Shown here piece by piece: positions 1 to 11,229 of a DNA stretch of 64,000 bases; position 1 is the first letter of the stretch; every line of letters begins with the position of its first letter. The stretch lies in contig CAIIXF020000010.1 of NCBI GenBank assembly GCA_903813345.2, forward strand, positions 10,224,349 through 10,288,348. Direction: 5' to 3'. Under the pieces are notes generated by a model that was not told the origin of the DNA, did not search any database, and saw only the letters and a program-made list of their open reading frames with translations. This DNA is from Owenia fusiformis (taxonomy: Eukaryota; Annelida; Polychaeta; Sabellida; Oweniidae). The position numbers and the translations under genes were made by a program.

Positions 1-127
1 TGTACATCCATGTATAATTGAATAACTTCAATGTTTGTTGGCATTACTCCAATATATACTATAGGATCACAATCATGCTAAACCCCAATCACTATTATAG
101 AAGTAACGCACTGACTAATACTGCCAT

Positions 128-256
128 GGTCACATTTGCTCCGATTTTTAGTACTGGTGCCCCGACCGATGAGTATTTTGTTCATAGTTGCATTCAGTTT
201 TGAACGTTATACCCATCAACCGAGGGGCAGCGTTGAAGATTGGAGCAGATGTGACC
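128..256. mobile_element. 129-bp MITE, family 'GGTCACATTTGCTCC', copy 1
   Basis: The left end reads GGTCACATTTGCTCCGAT and the right end is its near inverse (ATTGGAGCAGATGTGACC), so the element has terminal inverted repeats of about 18 bp. A second copy of exactly the same length lies at 31533-31661. There is no coding capacity. The class is unknown, and no clear target duplication was found. Confidence 0.7.
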
Positions 257-406
257 ACAGCATAACTTATCACCATTTACTGTTTCAACTTATGTGTATG
301 AACTCACCTGTATTTGGGAGAATAGGGTTAAAGAACAAATAATTCATTAATACTGCTGCATTGTTTTATGAACTCATTATAGATATTATATAAAATTGTG
401 CATATT

Positions 407-1690
407 TTATTCTAGAGTTTACATTTGTGCATGTATAGTGTTGATACTTCATTCTAGGCTGATATCATTCTACATATACATTGTTGATGTAGATATCTCA
501 TTCTAGGTGTTACATCATCATCATACATGTACATTGTACTGTAGATATCTAATTCTAGTTGTTACATCATCATCATACATGTACATTGTTGATATCTCAT
601 TCTTGGTGTTACATCATCATCATATGTTTTCGTTGTTGATACCTCATTCTAGGTGTTACATCATCTTACATGTACATGTACATTGTTGATACCTCATTCT
701 CGGTGTTACATCATCATACATGTACATTGTTGATATCTCATTCCCGGTGTTACATCATCATACATGTACATTGTTGATACCTGATTCTCGGTGTTACATC
801 ATCATACATGTACATTGTTGATACCTGATTCTCGGTGTTACATCATCATACATGTACATTGTTGATACCTGATTCTCTGTGTTACATCATCATACATGTA
901 CATTGTTGATACCTCATTCTAGGGTTTACATCATCATCATACATGTACATTGTTGATATCTCATTCTTGGTGTTACATCAATATCATATGTGTTCGTTGT
1001 TGATACCTCATTCTAGTTGTTACATCATCATCATACATGTACATTGTTGATACCTCATTCTCGGTGTTACATCATCATACATGTACATTGTTGATACCTC
1101 ATTCTCGGTGTTACATCATCATACAAGTACATTGTTGATATCTCATTCCCGGTGTTACATCATCATACATGTACATTGTTGATACCTGATTCTCGGTGTT
1201 ACATCATCATACATGTACATTGTTGATACCTCATTCTAGGTGTTACATCATCATCATATGTACATTGTTGATATCTCATTCTTGGTGTTACATCAATATC
1301 ATATGTGTTCGTTGTTGATACCTCATTCTAGGTGTTACATCATCATCATACATGTACATTGTTGATACCTGATTCTCGGTGTTACATCATCATCATACAT
1401 GTACATTGCTGATACCTGATTCTCGGTGTTACATCATCATCATACATGTACATTGCTGATACCTCATTCTCGGTGTTACATCATCATCATACATGTACAT
1501 TGTTGATACCTCATTCTCGGTGTTACATCATCATCATACATGTACATTGCTGATACCTCATTCTCGGTGTTACATCATCATCATACATGTACATTGTTGA
1601 TACCTCATGCCAGGTGTTACTTCATTGTACACGTAAAGTGTTGATACCTCATTATTATATATGTTACAATGGACATGTATATTGTTGATA
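407..1690. repeat. Minisatellite, 44/47-bp unit
   Basis: A head-to-tail array of about 27 units. Each unit contains TGTTGATACCTCATTC followed by a GTGTTACATCATCATACA core and a TGTACAT link. Units differ by one extra 'tca' triplet (44 versus 47 bp) and by a few substitutions such as CTCATTCTAG, CTGATTCTCG and CTCATTCTTG. Runs of two or three adjacent units share the same variants, which suggests expansion of multi-unit blocks. The short ORFs here are products of the repeat. Confidence 0.95.
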
Positions 1691-2315
1691 CCACATTCAC
1701 GATTTTTGTACAGATTTAGCTTATACCACTTTGAATTTGTTCAAAAACATTTAAATAGATTAAAACTAGAAATGGACCAATAATGGATAGTTTTCCATTC
1801 CAAATGGGCTACTTATTTCAACATGGACCACTGCAAAGTGACCCCACTTCTCAGACATTCATTACAATCAATCAGGTCCAGCTTTTTTGAGGATTAGATC
1901 TGACCTGGACCAAACTAAGACTTAGAACTGAAACCCTCCTCTAGATCATGAACATTATGAATTTATTTTTGGATGAAATGTGATTCTTTTGAATAATTTG
2001 GTTTCGTTATTTCTTACCAACCATGGGCTTTCACCAGTTTTTATTGATGTAAGGCAGCTATTTTTGTACACAGTATATCAAATATATATGTTTTGTTTTT
2101 TGCAAATCTTTTCTGACAGAGATTTGTATTTATTTTTACCAATATGTAAATTGAAGTCAAAAAGCAATCATGAGTGTTAACCATTTTGAAATTGAAATGT
2201 TGAGCTGTGAGTTAAAGACTTATATTGGCAAAGATGTGAACTAGTACTGTATAGCTAACCAAAATGTTCAACCAAGGCCTTAAGTTAAGCTTTAATGTCC
2301 TGTTTAAGAACCCCT
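1691..2315. other. Non-coding AT-rich spacer
   Basis: I see no gene, RNA or clear repeat here. The open frame at 1980-2180 has no recognisable domain and no coding character. Confidence 0.4.
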
Positions 2316-2594
2316 ATTCTAACTATTGAAAATGGATTCTAGCAATAATATCCCACTTGTTTAGACTTGATTAACTTGAGTTTTTTCTGACATAATGAGA
2401 ATGAAAATTTTGTATCTATCCCCATGATAATATACTTAATGATATGCATCTTTTACGTCAATTGTATCTCCATGTTAAGTCAATGGCACCCTTGCTGAAA
2501 TCCTCATTTTCTCTGAAGAACTCAAGTTGATCAAATCTCAACAAGTAGATCATCCTGGATAGTATTGCTAGAATCCATTTTCAATAGTTAGAAA
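2316..2594. mobile_element. Short foldback element
   Basis: The left arm (about 2316-2382, containing CTATTGAAAATGGATTCTAG) is the reverse complement of the right arm (about 2515-2594, CTAGAATCCATTTTCAATAG). The arms are about 70 bp with a 130-bp loop. There is no coding content. Confidence 0.65.
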
Positions 2595-3029
2595 TTGCTT
2601 TTTGGAACTTTTTTTTGGCTCACAGTATTACGAATGACAATGCATGCTATTTACTTTATCTGTGTTGTTTTAAATGCTTATGATACTGTATTTTACTGTT
2701 AGTTCATTTTAAGAGTATAATTACCATGTAAAGATGAATGATGTCTATGGGTATATTTTGGTAATAAACAAAGGTGACAGAAAAATGTTTGGCTTATTTC
2801 TGTTTGTTTTTGATCAAAATCATCAATGCGCCATTTGATAACATAAAAAATACTTTTTGTTTTGCTCTGAATATAGTTTATGCATTTTAAAAGTATATCC
2901 ACAGCACCATCTGTTTCCATTGTTGCATGTTATAACTATTCTAGCCCGGCCAAAAATTCTTTCAAAATCATGCAGCTTTTCATCATTCTGAGCACTTTTA
3001 AAGTAATTTTGGACATTTTTGGACCAAAT

Positions 3030-3755
3030 GAGAATCCCCGATAAGGAGAGCTTTTTAGAAGGACATTGCTTTTTGTTCTGGATGTGATCATCATGGAAGT
3101 TTAACACTACATCAGAGATTATCTTAGATATTAGCTGATCTTAGATATTCCCAAAACAACTTGTGTGATATAAAAATTGCTTTTTTAAGAACATTTTTTG
3201 CAAGACAATGAACTCGTTTTTTAAGGTTAGACTCTAACTGTGGTTAAAATACGTGTATGGCCTGATGGGATAGGAACAAAGTGTCACAGTTGTAAGATAC
3301 CTATTTATCTGAACTCTTAGAAAATAAAAAGAAATCAATGGGCGTTTCCATAGAAATATGTTTTTGAGACCTTTTCCGCTCATGAGAATGACGGAATAAT
3401 GGAACCAATACATAAAAAATTCTTAAAATATATTTCTGCTGGAGCGCCCATCGATTTCTTTAGGAAAACTAAGACTTTGCTTCATTATGTTACTTAGCCA
3501 CATTCTATTTTGCTCGTACAGTAATGGGAGAGTTATTGATTCTAAGCAAAATGTACCGGTTAAATAAAATTGAATTTTATCGCTTCACAAAAAACGTTCT
3601 TCAAACGCACGTTTTAATAATTCGAAGAAAATATTTCAGGATGTATAAAGTCACCTCATTTCTAAAAATATGTTAAAATTTCATGCATGATGATCACTTC
3701 CAGAATAAAATAGTTGTGTCCTTCTAAAAAGCTCTCCTTATCGGGGGTTCTCCTT
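3030..3755. mobile_element. Foldback element with 65-bp arms
   Basis: CCCCGATAAGGAGAGCTTTT at about 3035 recurs inverted as AAAAGCTCTCCTTATCGGGG at about 3727. The flanking sequence is also inverted (GTGATCATCATGGAAG against the GATGATCACTTCC side). The spacer is non-coding. It lies just beyond the 3' end of the minus-strand chitin-binding collagen gene. Confidence 0.6.
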
Positions 3756-3854
3756 TGTCAAAAGTGAAGCAAGGGTATATTGAGAACGCTTCGATTTACC
3801 CTTCAAATAATGATAGAAAATCAAATTAAATAAACAATAACTTTCTGCGACTAT

Positions 3855-3860
3855 TTTATT
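3855..3860 (-). promoter_or_regulatory. Candidate polyadenylation signal (AATAAA)
   Basis: Read on the minus strand this is AATAAA, about 140 bases downstream of the stop codon of the chitin-binding collagen gene. Its position and strand fit that gene's 3' end. No transcript evidence is available. Confidence 0.4.
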
Positions 3861-3997
3861 TTGTTTCTCTTAAATATAAACTGGTCACACCACCATTTGG
3901 ATGCAGCATATCTTGAACCAAAAAGGTATGTAGTTTGATAGTGTTTGATTAAAGCAACGCACTGATGTAAAAATGGCGTGCGCAGAATGTGCTAACC

Positions 3998-4119
3998 CTA
4001 AGCGTGTGCCTTCAGCATATAGCTGTCTAGTCTTTTCTTTGATCGATAGATGACACTAGCACCAACTAGGAAGACGATAGATGTGACAACAATACTAACG
4101 ATAACAATCTGCTGGAGAC
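3998..4119 (-). CDS. Exon 5 of chitin-binding collagen: transmembrane helix and tail
   Basis: The acceptor is attccag. It encodes about 21 hydrophobic residues ([20 protein letters not shown]), then [16 protein letters not shown] and a TAG stop. Positive charges follow the helix, as expected for a type I protein with a cytoplasmic C-terminus. Confidence 0.8.
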
Positions 4120-7100
4120 CTGGAATAAATAAAAGAATAATTTTCAGCTCAGATAATGTGTAACTCCCGTATACTTACAATACCCTATGTATAGGATATT
4201 TTACGTGATCATAACCGTTCAATAACAATGAATTGCCAAAAAAAAGTCCACCGAAAAAATGGTAGTATTATATTATATTGCCTTTAACACAATTTTTTGT
4301 CTCGCATATTTAATTATCTCGCTTTTTCTAGATTCTGGCGACGGCCTGTCAATTCGTGACCGTTTTGAAAATATGTTTTATTTTATAATTGTACTTACCT
4401 TGTTCGTCACAAACCAGTGTACACATAGCCGTGAGCGTGTCAAGTCTAAGGCCAGTGGGACATCTCTTCGTGATACCAGACCCAAGATAACAGACAACAT
4501 ACTCTTCACATGGTAAACCTTGAACCTGATGATACGTCTTCGCTCCGTTTATTTCTCTGCTGTATTCTTTGGCGCAGAAACCTGATAAATAGAAACAAAT
4601 GAAAATCGTGTTACGATTTAGAACGTATTTTTCGTTCATATACTAGCACAGGATAACTCATGCGAAAAGTGCAAGGCGCGAAATACACCCCATGCAGACA
4701 GATCGCCTAAAATTACATTCGTATGATGCGAGACTCGACAATCAACGGGAAGCTAGAAACATTTTGTCACCAATGTAGCAAATCATCTTTTACTGCTTAA
4801 TAAATGGTGAATGACATTAATATTAGGTTTTACAAGTATGAGAATATCATGATGTTTAATATTTTAAAGTAACTCGTTTGAAAACCGAGGGCGGTGATTG
4901 AAATTACGATATAAAGATAAAACCGCAACAAAATATTAGTAGATTTCTTTGAAAAACTATTAAATATACATCACATATCGAATTTTTCAAAACAGGAAAA
5001 ACATAGTAAGGCAGGCATATATCCAATTCACCCTGGTAGCATTAACATTGATCTCATATATGTCACGATTTATATTTAAAATATAACTATTATTCGAACT
5101 TATGATAGGACATAAGTATAATGTGCACTTCCAGGTAATAAAGTAGCATCATACTTATGTCCGATCATAAGTTCGAATAATAGTTGTGTTTCAAATATTA
5201 ATTTCATGACATACATGTATACGTGACCAATGTTAATGCTACCAGGGGAAATTGGACCTGCAGGTCTTACTACTATATATTTATACATATTATTATTTAT
5301 TCTTTCAAGGTAGACTGAACTGAATAAAGAATTAAGGTCGCGGTTACATTATATTGCTCTACGGCGCGCGTACGGCGGACGTACCTTCACAAACTCGATA
5401 AAGAATATGTACATCGTGCTTATTCCTATATTTGCATGAATATTTTCATTGTTGCATATTTTTCTCGTCTTTTTGGGAAGCTAAGGCAGTCGTACGATAG
5501 CCTTAGATCAAATGTTACGGAGGCATAAGGAATGCAGAATAAACTGATAAATCCACCTAAATAAGCATATTCCCAATGACCAGAACAAAGCTTAATGTAT
5601 CCAAGTAGATTATGCTACATTACCTTCGATGTCTACACGATGCATCGCCACCTCTATTGTATTCACCAATCCCTGTTCACCTTTTCGTCCTTTCAGTCCT
5701 TTCACACCCTTGCTTCCGTCTACACGATCGCCCTTTTCACCTTGTGGGCCCGGGACACCAGTTGGGCCTATGGTACCAGGTGGTCCCGGTTCTCCCTTTG
5801 TTCCCTGAACACTATTACCTGTTCCCGGAGGACCTCCTGTTCCGATAGTTCCCGGTGGACCTGATGTGCCTGGTGGACCTCCACTTCCAGGAGGACCTCT
5901 TGTACCTGGTGGACCCCCTGAACCAGGTGGACCTCCTGTGCCTGGTGGACCTCCTGAACCTGGGGGGCCCACTGTGCCTGGTGGACCTCCTGAACCAGGT
6001 GGACCTCCTGTAGCTGGCGGACCTCCTGTACCCGGCGGACCTCCTGTACCCGGGGGACCTCCTGTTCCAGGAGGACCACCTGTTCCTATAGTTCCTGGCG
6101 GACCTCCTGTTCCTGGAGGGCCTCCTGTACCTGGTGGACCTCCTGTACCTGGTGGACCTCCTGTGCCTGGCGGACCTCCTGTCCCTGGTGGACCTCCTGT
6201 TCCTGGAGGACCTCCTGTCCCCGGTGGACCTCCTGTCCCTGGTGGACCTCCTGTTCCTGGAGGACCTCTTGTCCCTGGTGGACCCACTGTACCCGGTGGA
6301 CCTCCTGTGCCTGGCGGACCTTCTGTGCCTGGCGGACCTTCTGTAGCCGGTGGACCTCCTGTGCCTGGAGGTCCTACCGTACCTGGTGGGCCTACTGTCC
6401 CTGGTGGACCTCCTGTGCCTGGAGGGCCTTCTGTACCTGGTGGACCTTCTGTCCCTGGTGGACCTTCTGTTCCCGGGGGGCCTCCTGTCCCTGGTGGACC
6501 TTCTGTTCCTGGAGGACCTCCTGTCCCTGGTGGACCTCCTGTTCCTGGTGGACCTCCTGTGCCTGGCGGACCTTCTGTGCCTGGCGGACCTTCTGTGCCT
6601 GGCGGACCTTCTGTGCCTGGCGGACCTCCTGTACCTGGTGGACCTCCTGAACCAGGTGGACCTCCTGTAGCTGGAGGACCTCCTGTACCTGGTGGACCTC
6701 CCGTGCCCGGAGGGCCGTCTGTAAATAAAATTAAAGGTGTACTAAACCGTTAGATTATGCCGCCTTACCGGAAGGCCATACTTTACGACGGCGAATCAGT
6801 TCATTTTATCATGATATCGGGGATATAAAGTCAGCACGTGACTGTTTTTGCAGCAAAACTGATTTCATTTTCAGACAAAGAGGATTGGCGGCCATTATTC
6901 AAATTCGATCCTCCGTTGCCTAACTTTGCACAATTTGGTAACAATATTTCTCACATGTTGAAGACTACTAACACGCGTGACTAATGCTTCTAAGAAGTTT
7001 AAATACTATAATGAGCTTGCTAGAAATATTATGAGTAGGCTAATTTTTCACGCCAGGCAACGGAGGATAGAGTTTGAATATGTAGGGACGCAATGCCCAC

Positions 7101-9013
7101 GACAACGTTTGATCGAAATTGGGATTTCATAGAATACAACATCACAAGAGCTTAAAACACGCACAGAATTAGCGACGATAAGGTCTTATGAAATGAGATC
7201 CAAGTGATTATAGAATAAGAGTTGAAGCGCCATTTGTGACAACGGTATCTGACTTGACAGTTGTCAGGGTGTCCCGGTGTGATTTGAGACAATACATCGT
7301 TTCAGCTGTCTTTGCATTGAATAGTATACTTTTTAAGATTATCAAATATGTATCATACATGGTTTTATAGCCGATACAAAGTAGTAAAGGATAATATATA
7401 AATGCACTATTAACTATAAAGCACGGATAGTGGGAAGTCATCCATCTAGGAGGAGGAGGTATATACACCAGGGAGAAATAATATAAGTAATATATGGAGG
7501 ACTTCCCACTATCCGTGCTATAAAGAGTCTAGCATCGAGCATGGTCCACAAATATCTAATTACAGTTTCAACCATAAATAAACGAGGAGGAGATTTTCTA
7601 TCACCATTCCCATACTTTGGTGGTTTGGAAGCTCATGGTTTCCAATATTCTCCAGCTACTATACATATCCCATAAAATTTATATATATTACATTTTGTCT
7701 ACTCTCATCCACTGATCATGGCTTCTTGAAATTCTCTTATCTTTAACATGGGAAATCCTCACTTCAGCAAATCCATGACTATTTACGGTCCAAACTGTAG
7801 AAGCAATATCAGATCGCTTTGCTTGGTAGCTTTCATAAATCATCCGAAAGAATCTTTATACTTACCAGCGATAGCCCGTCGATTCCTAATAATGGATGGC
7901 CTACAATTTTGATCTACTTGGCATCTATTCGATTTGGTCGAGGAAGAGACAACGGCCCTGTGTCCTGGTGGGCATGACTTAAGTGTGCTGGTTAAGATGG
8001 GAGAACAGTCAAAATATTGCCCACAGGAAAGATCATCGACGATAGGATAATTTGCTGACCCGCAAATATCTAAAACAAAATTATGATTTGTATAAATGCG
8101 ACTATGGATTCCTATGGCTCATGTAAATATATTCCTTTCTTTTAAACTTTTTCTGAAATAACAATACTCGACAAAAGTGTTCTCTTAGAAATCTAGTACA
8201 TAATAAGTGAGTGAATCTTACAAAATTTAAAGGTGATAATTCGATGGGCAAATATTTTTTCTGGCCGGTGTCACAGTTGAGTTTAACAGTGCCAAACGTT
8301 TGATGCTAATTCTGTGATTCTGCACCTGTTATCTTGAATGTTTCAGGTCATCATCGTTTTTTGGCATTTGCACGGTGACCCAAAAACGATCTTATTTTTG
8401 AAGAACGTTCTCAATCATAATCCATTGACTTGCTTATTTGCTTTCCGTGACTTTGCTATTGTAAAGGCAGATTGTGAGAGATTTTGCTTGAGAGCAAACC
8501 CGACTTCAGAAGATAGTTTCAGCCCATTTTTGTACTTTTAGGGCTTGCAATATATGATTCAAAGGTTTACTTCATTCGATCACACTTTGTATTTTACATT
8601 TTTAAGATAATAATCCAAGCAATTTCGTTCCCACCCTCAAAAACAATTGTTAACCTCTCTATTATCATGGACTTTCTGGAGAGAAACCAACTAGGTCTAT
8701 AAATGTATTAATTAGAGCAATATTTAAGCGATTGTGATCTCTTAAAAGCTTATTGAGCCAGGGGGCGCATCCCCGGGGATATATCACACCTCAGTTGTGA
8801 CCAGATTGTAATCAGTTATGTTCTTGAAGACATATCAGTTAACATTCACATTTTCGAGTCACATTTTGCTCACGTCTCTTCCTTACCATCGACTTCATCT
8901 TGATCGTAATCCTTGACAACACATCCGTTTTTTATATTAGTACATTTGCTGTCTGTGTAGGTAACCAGGCAGCAACCGAGGAGAAAAAATGCACAATACA
9001 CAGTGCTTATCAT
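3998..9013 (-). CDS. Transmembrane collagen with two chitin-binding domains (5 exons, 576 aa)
   Basis: Exons: 9013-8887, 8069-7866, 6718-5624, 4581-4399, 4119-3998. All have GT..AG borders. The total is 1731 nt in one open frame, and all four introns are phase 1. Order: signal peptide (1-22); CBM14-like domain with six Cys at 45, 58, 64, 75, 92, 98 and a YFDC motif; a basic RNRR furin-like site (104-107); Gly-X-Y repeats, about 112-463, mainly GPPGTG with breaks near residues 412 and 443; second CBM14-like domain (Cys 478, 500, 506, 516, 529, 533, YVVC motif); transmembrane helix about 541-561; cytoplasmic RSKKR tail. By family knowledge, CBM14/peritrophin-A folds bind chitin and Gly-X-Y tracts form triple helices. 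I infer a trimeric cell-surface protein tethering epithelium to a chitinous matrix. I know no named family with this order. The start is the first ATG before the signal peptide. A leader exon is possible, because an acceptor-like ttttcag lies just upstream near 9045. Confidence 0.85.
4399..4581 (-). CDS. Exon 4 of chitin-binding collagen: second CBM14-like domain
   Basis: The acceptor is tttatcag and the donor is caag|gtaagt. The 183-nt exon is phase 1-1. Cys spacing is 21-5-9-12-3 with EEYVVC and RCPTGLRLD, matching the second half of CBM14. The long first loop and short last spacing make it more divergent than the first domain. Confidence 0.8.
5011..5264. mobile_element. Foldback element in intron 3 of the collagen gene
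   Basis: The arms of about 100 bp are inverted. CCTGGTAGCATTAACATTG on the left matches CAATGTTAATGCTACCAGG on the right, and CTATTATTCGAACTTATGAT is mirrored near the centre. The loop is about 50 bp. There is no coding content. Confidence 0.75.
5335..5520. mobile_element. Dispersed repeat, CTACGGC family, copy 1
   Basis: It shares CTTCACAAACT, ACATCGT, TTGCATATTT, TCTCG and CGTACG blocks in the same order with a second copy at 47228-47385. The ends are weakly inverted (GGTCGCGGTTAC against the ATCAAATGTTACGG side), so it is likely a MITE. Confidence 0.55.
5624..6718 (-). CDS. Exon 3 of chitin-binding collagen: collagen repeat exon
   Basis: A single 1095-nt phase 1-1 exon codes for all Gly-X-Y triplets. 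Most of it is a degenerate 18-bp DNA repeat giving GPPGTG, with Ser, Glu, Arg, Val and Ala variants. The last 50 residues are charged ([15 protein letters not shown]), as in ordinary collagens. The repeat makes length change by slippage likely. The same repeat leaves the antisense strand open for about 295 codons, which is an artefact. Confidence 0.85.
6719..7865. other. Intron 2 of the collagen gene
   Basis: Besides splice borders it holds a short hairpin at 7421-7521. The rest is unremarkable non-coding sequence. Confidence 0.6.
7421..7521. mobile_element. Short palindromic element
   Basis: AGCACGGATAGTGGGAAGTC on the left is an exact inverse of GACTTCCCACTATCCGTGCT on the right, about 60 bp apart. 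Both sides abut a ctata/tataaag border. This is probably a very small MITE. Confidence 0.65.
7866..8069 (-). CDS. Exon 2 of chitin-binding collagen: first CBM14-like domain
   Basis: The acceptor is ttttag and the donor is gctg|gtaag. The 204-nt, phase 1-1 exon holds one complete domain. Cys spacing is 12-5-10-16-5, with the aromatic YFDC and a CPPGH motif typical of CBM14. It ends with RNRRAIA just before the collagen exon. Confidence 0.8.
8070..8886. other. Intron 1 of the collagen gene
   Basis: AT-rich non-coding sequence. The frame at 8338-8541 (+) has no recognisable domain. Confidence 0.5.
8887..9013 (-). CDS. Exon 1 of chitin-binding collagen: signal peptide
   Basis: Starts [20 protein letters not shown], a classic hydrophobic signal peptide, and ends in an acidic DYDQDEVD stretch. 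The donor is GATG|gtaagg and ends in phase 1. Two cysteines in the mature N-terminus (KCTNIKNGC) precede the first domain. Confidence 0.8.
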
Positions 9014-9990
9014 TGTGCGTTACAAGGATACTTCACCCTCTGCACTGAAAATAATTAATTTACAACTCATTATTTATATCTTATTCTTATAACACCCCAT
9101 AATTTATATTATTAACACATCTCCATCAAAAATATTTTGAAACTCATACATTATTAAAAAGATTATTACAAAAATAATATCGACTTTTTGGCTCACCCTG
9201 TATGTTTATTGACCGGAGATATCTGTAAATATGTACTCACTCGTATATCTATTTATCTAAACACATACTTTTAGACTATTACTTTTAAAGTAAGCTTGAA
9301 GAATCAATTCGAATTATCTGAAAACACAACACCTTCGAATTCGAATGTTATAATAAGGATTTGACTTAAATGCTTCTTACTTATGTATAAGCAAGGTCTC
9401 ATGACTTTTTTATGAAATAGCCTTACCTTATCTATGATATCATATTTCGCTCCCATTCATGACGAATGCATATGAATTTTAAAAGGATATGTCACACGAC
9501 CACTTTAATTATATTTGATTAAATTGTTAAGCAACTAGTGTTAGCCAATCCTTGATTGTTCATAATTAGTAATTGCCACGATGGCCAGGGGTCTGATTAT
9601 GGAAATGAAACCGTTTAACGGATATGTCAAAATGATTTTAGTTGCGTGTAATCGAAACATGATAATGATATACCTATTAATTACCTAGTCATCATCGTGA
9701 GATATCACAGCCTTCTCTCAGTTTCTTCTTGTGCATTGCAGAGATGGTCTGAGTATCAGAATACTGCAGAAAATGATTCCTACAAGCCAAAAGTTGAAGG
9801 GATCAAGTAAATCAGTGATCATGAATTTATTGGGAAGGTATTTTGGTGGACTGTATAATAAAAATTCTAATATTGTATAGCCTATTTTATTGTACCAATA
9901 ATCTCTTTAAGGGCAAATGTACAAAAGAAAAGAAAGAAAAACTTACATAGACATAACGTACAAGTAGAAAAGTACATAAATACAGATGTA

Positions 9991-10633
9991 CAGGGTGTCC
10001 CGAAAGTATGGGGTCCCCCCTAGGCAGACATATACCAGTGTCGTCATAGTATGTGTCATATGTCATTTTAAAGATTATCCAAAGTTACATTGATTCACCA
10101 AGTATCATGGTTCAACTCTCAAATGTGAAAAAATTACAGGTATTTAAAAATTTAGTGTTTGGTCAAAATTAAGTTCAATTTTACACCAAATCACTAGTCA
10201 ATGTGTCCTCTCGGGCCATCTTGACAGCAGCAATTCTTTTCGGATTGGATGGATATTGAGTTGGAAAAAGAGAACAGTGAGGGTAGAAACTCTAAGGAAA
10301 CTCTTCTAAAGTCCCTTAACAGGTTTTAAGAGGGTTATAAAGTTACACACTCCTATTTGAAGGACTTTTAAGGTCATATCTGAAAATAATTGACGCTGTT
10401 AACACGGTCAAGGGGGGACACATTGACTAGTAATGTGGTGTAAAATTGAACTTTATTTTGACAAAACACTAACTTTTAAAATGACTGTAACTTTTTCCCA
10501 TTTGGGAGTTAAACCATGATACTTGGCAAATCAATGTAACTTTGGACAAGCTTTAAAATGATATAAGACACATACTATGAGGACACTGGAATATGTCTGC
10601 CTAGGGGGATGGACATACTTTCGGGACACCCTG
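9991..10633. mobile_element. Mariner-type foldback MITE
   Basis: The ends are CAGGGTGTCCCGAAAGTATG and its inverse. The inverted arms extend about 210 bp with a 220-bp loop. A TA dinucleotide flanks both sides (9989-9990, 10634-10635), as expected for Tc1/mariner insertion. There is no transposase, so it is non-autonomous. Confidence 0.85.
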
Positions 10634-11070
10634 TATATATATGTATATACATATGTATCCGGATCACGTCGTTACTGGGTGAGTCTGTCTAGTAGAGATC
10701 TACCTACTGAGCAAAGTACTCCTTATAGAGAATAATTCATTTACCATGTTTGAAAAGATGCTGCAATATTGCTCCTCAGCATTAAATAAGAAAGCTAGTA
10801 AATCCATATCTGATAGCGTTACAAATTCTGAGTTCGGGTGGAAGATGTGGTATTTTATATCTACCCACCTCGACTTCAAGCTTGTGACTGCTAATTCTAA
10901 GCGATGTTAAATTGCGGCGGGCATCTTTATTCTTAATATGGTCAAGATAATTTTCATAATGAAATGTCACAAAAACAGAACAATTGATTAATTGGTCTAT
11001 ATTGGGGCATATATGACCACATATTTAAAAAGCTGTTTTTCTGGTTCGTTTATCATCTTAGAATCGTAAC

Positions 11071-11229
11071 AAAGACCTCGATTCTATGATTTATGGAAAA
11101 TATATGACCTCATTTTATTCTGGCCATTGCCAAAGACCTCAATAGCTACGCGATTTCGGTCTTTTAACAATGAACAGAATAAAAGTTTCGGTCATATATT
11201 GCGCCATAAATCATAGAATCTCGGTCTTT
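11071..11229. mobile_element. Foldback MITE 'AAAGACCTCGATTC'
   Basis: AAAGACCTCGATTCTATGAT and its near inverse ATCATAGAATCTCGGTCTTT bound about 160 bp. The interior shows further mirrored pieces (ATATATGACC / GGTCATATAT). Confidence 0.7.

Noticed and set aside
407-1690. CRISPR-like spacing of repeats
   Set aside because: The array is a simple tandem minisatellite in an intron-bearing animal genome. The units have no unique spacers.
5866-6753. A 295-codon plus-strand frame rich in PGGPPV
   Set aside because: It is the antisense of the collagen exon. An 18-bp periodic sequence without stops in one frame stays open on the other strand too. Splice sites and flanking domains support only the minus strand.
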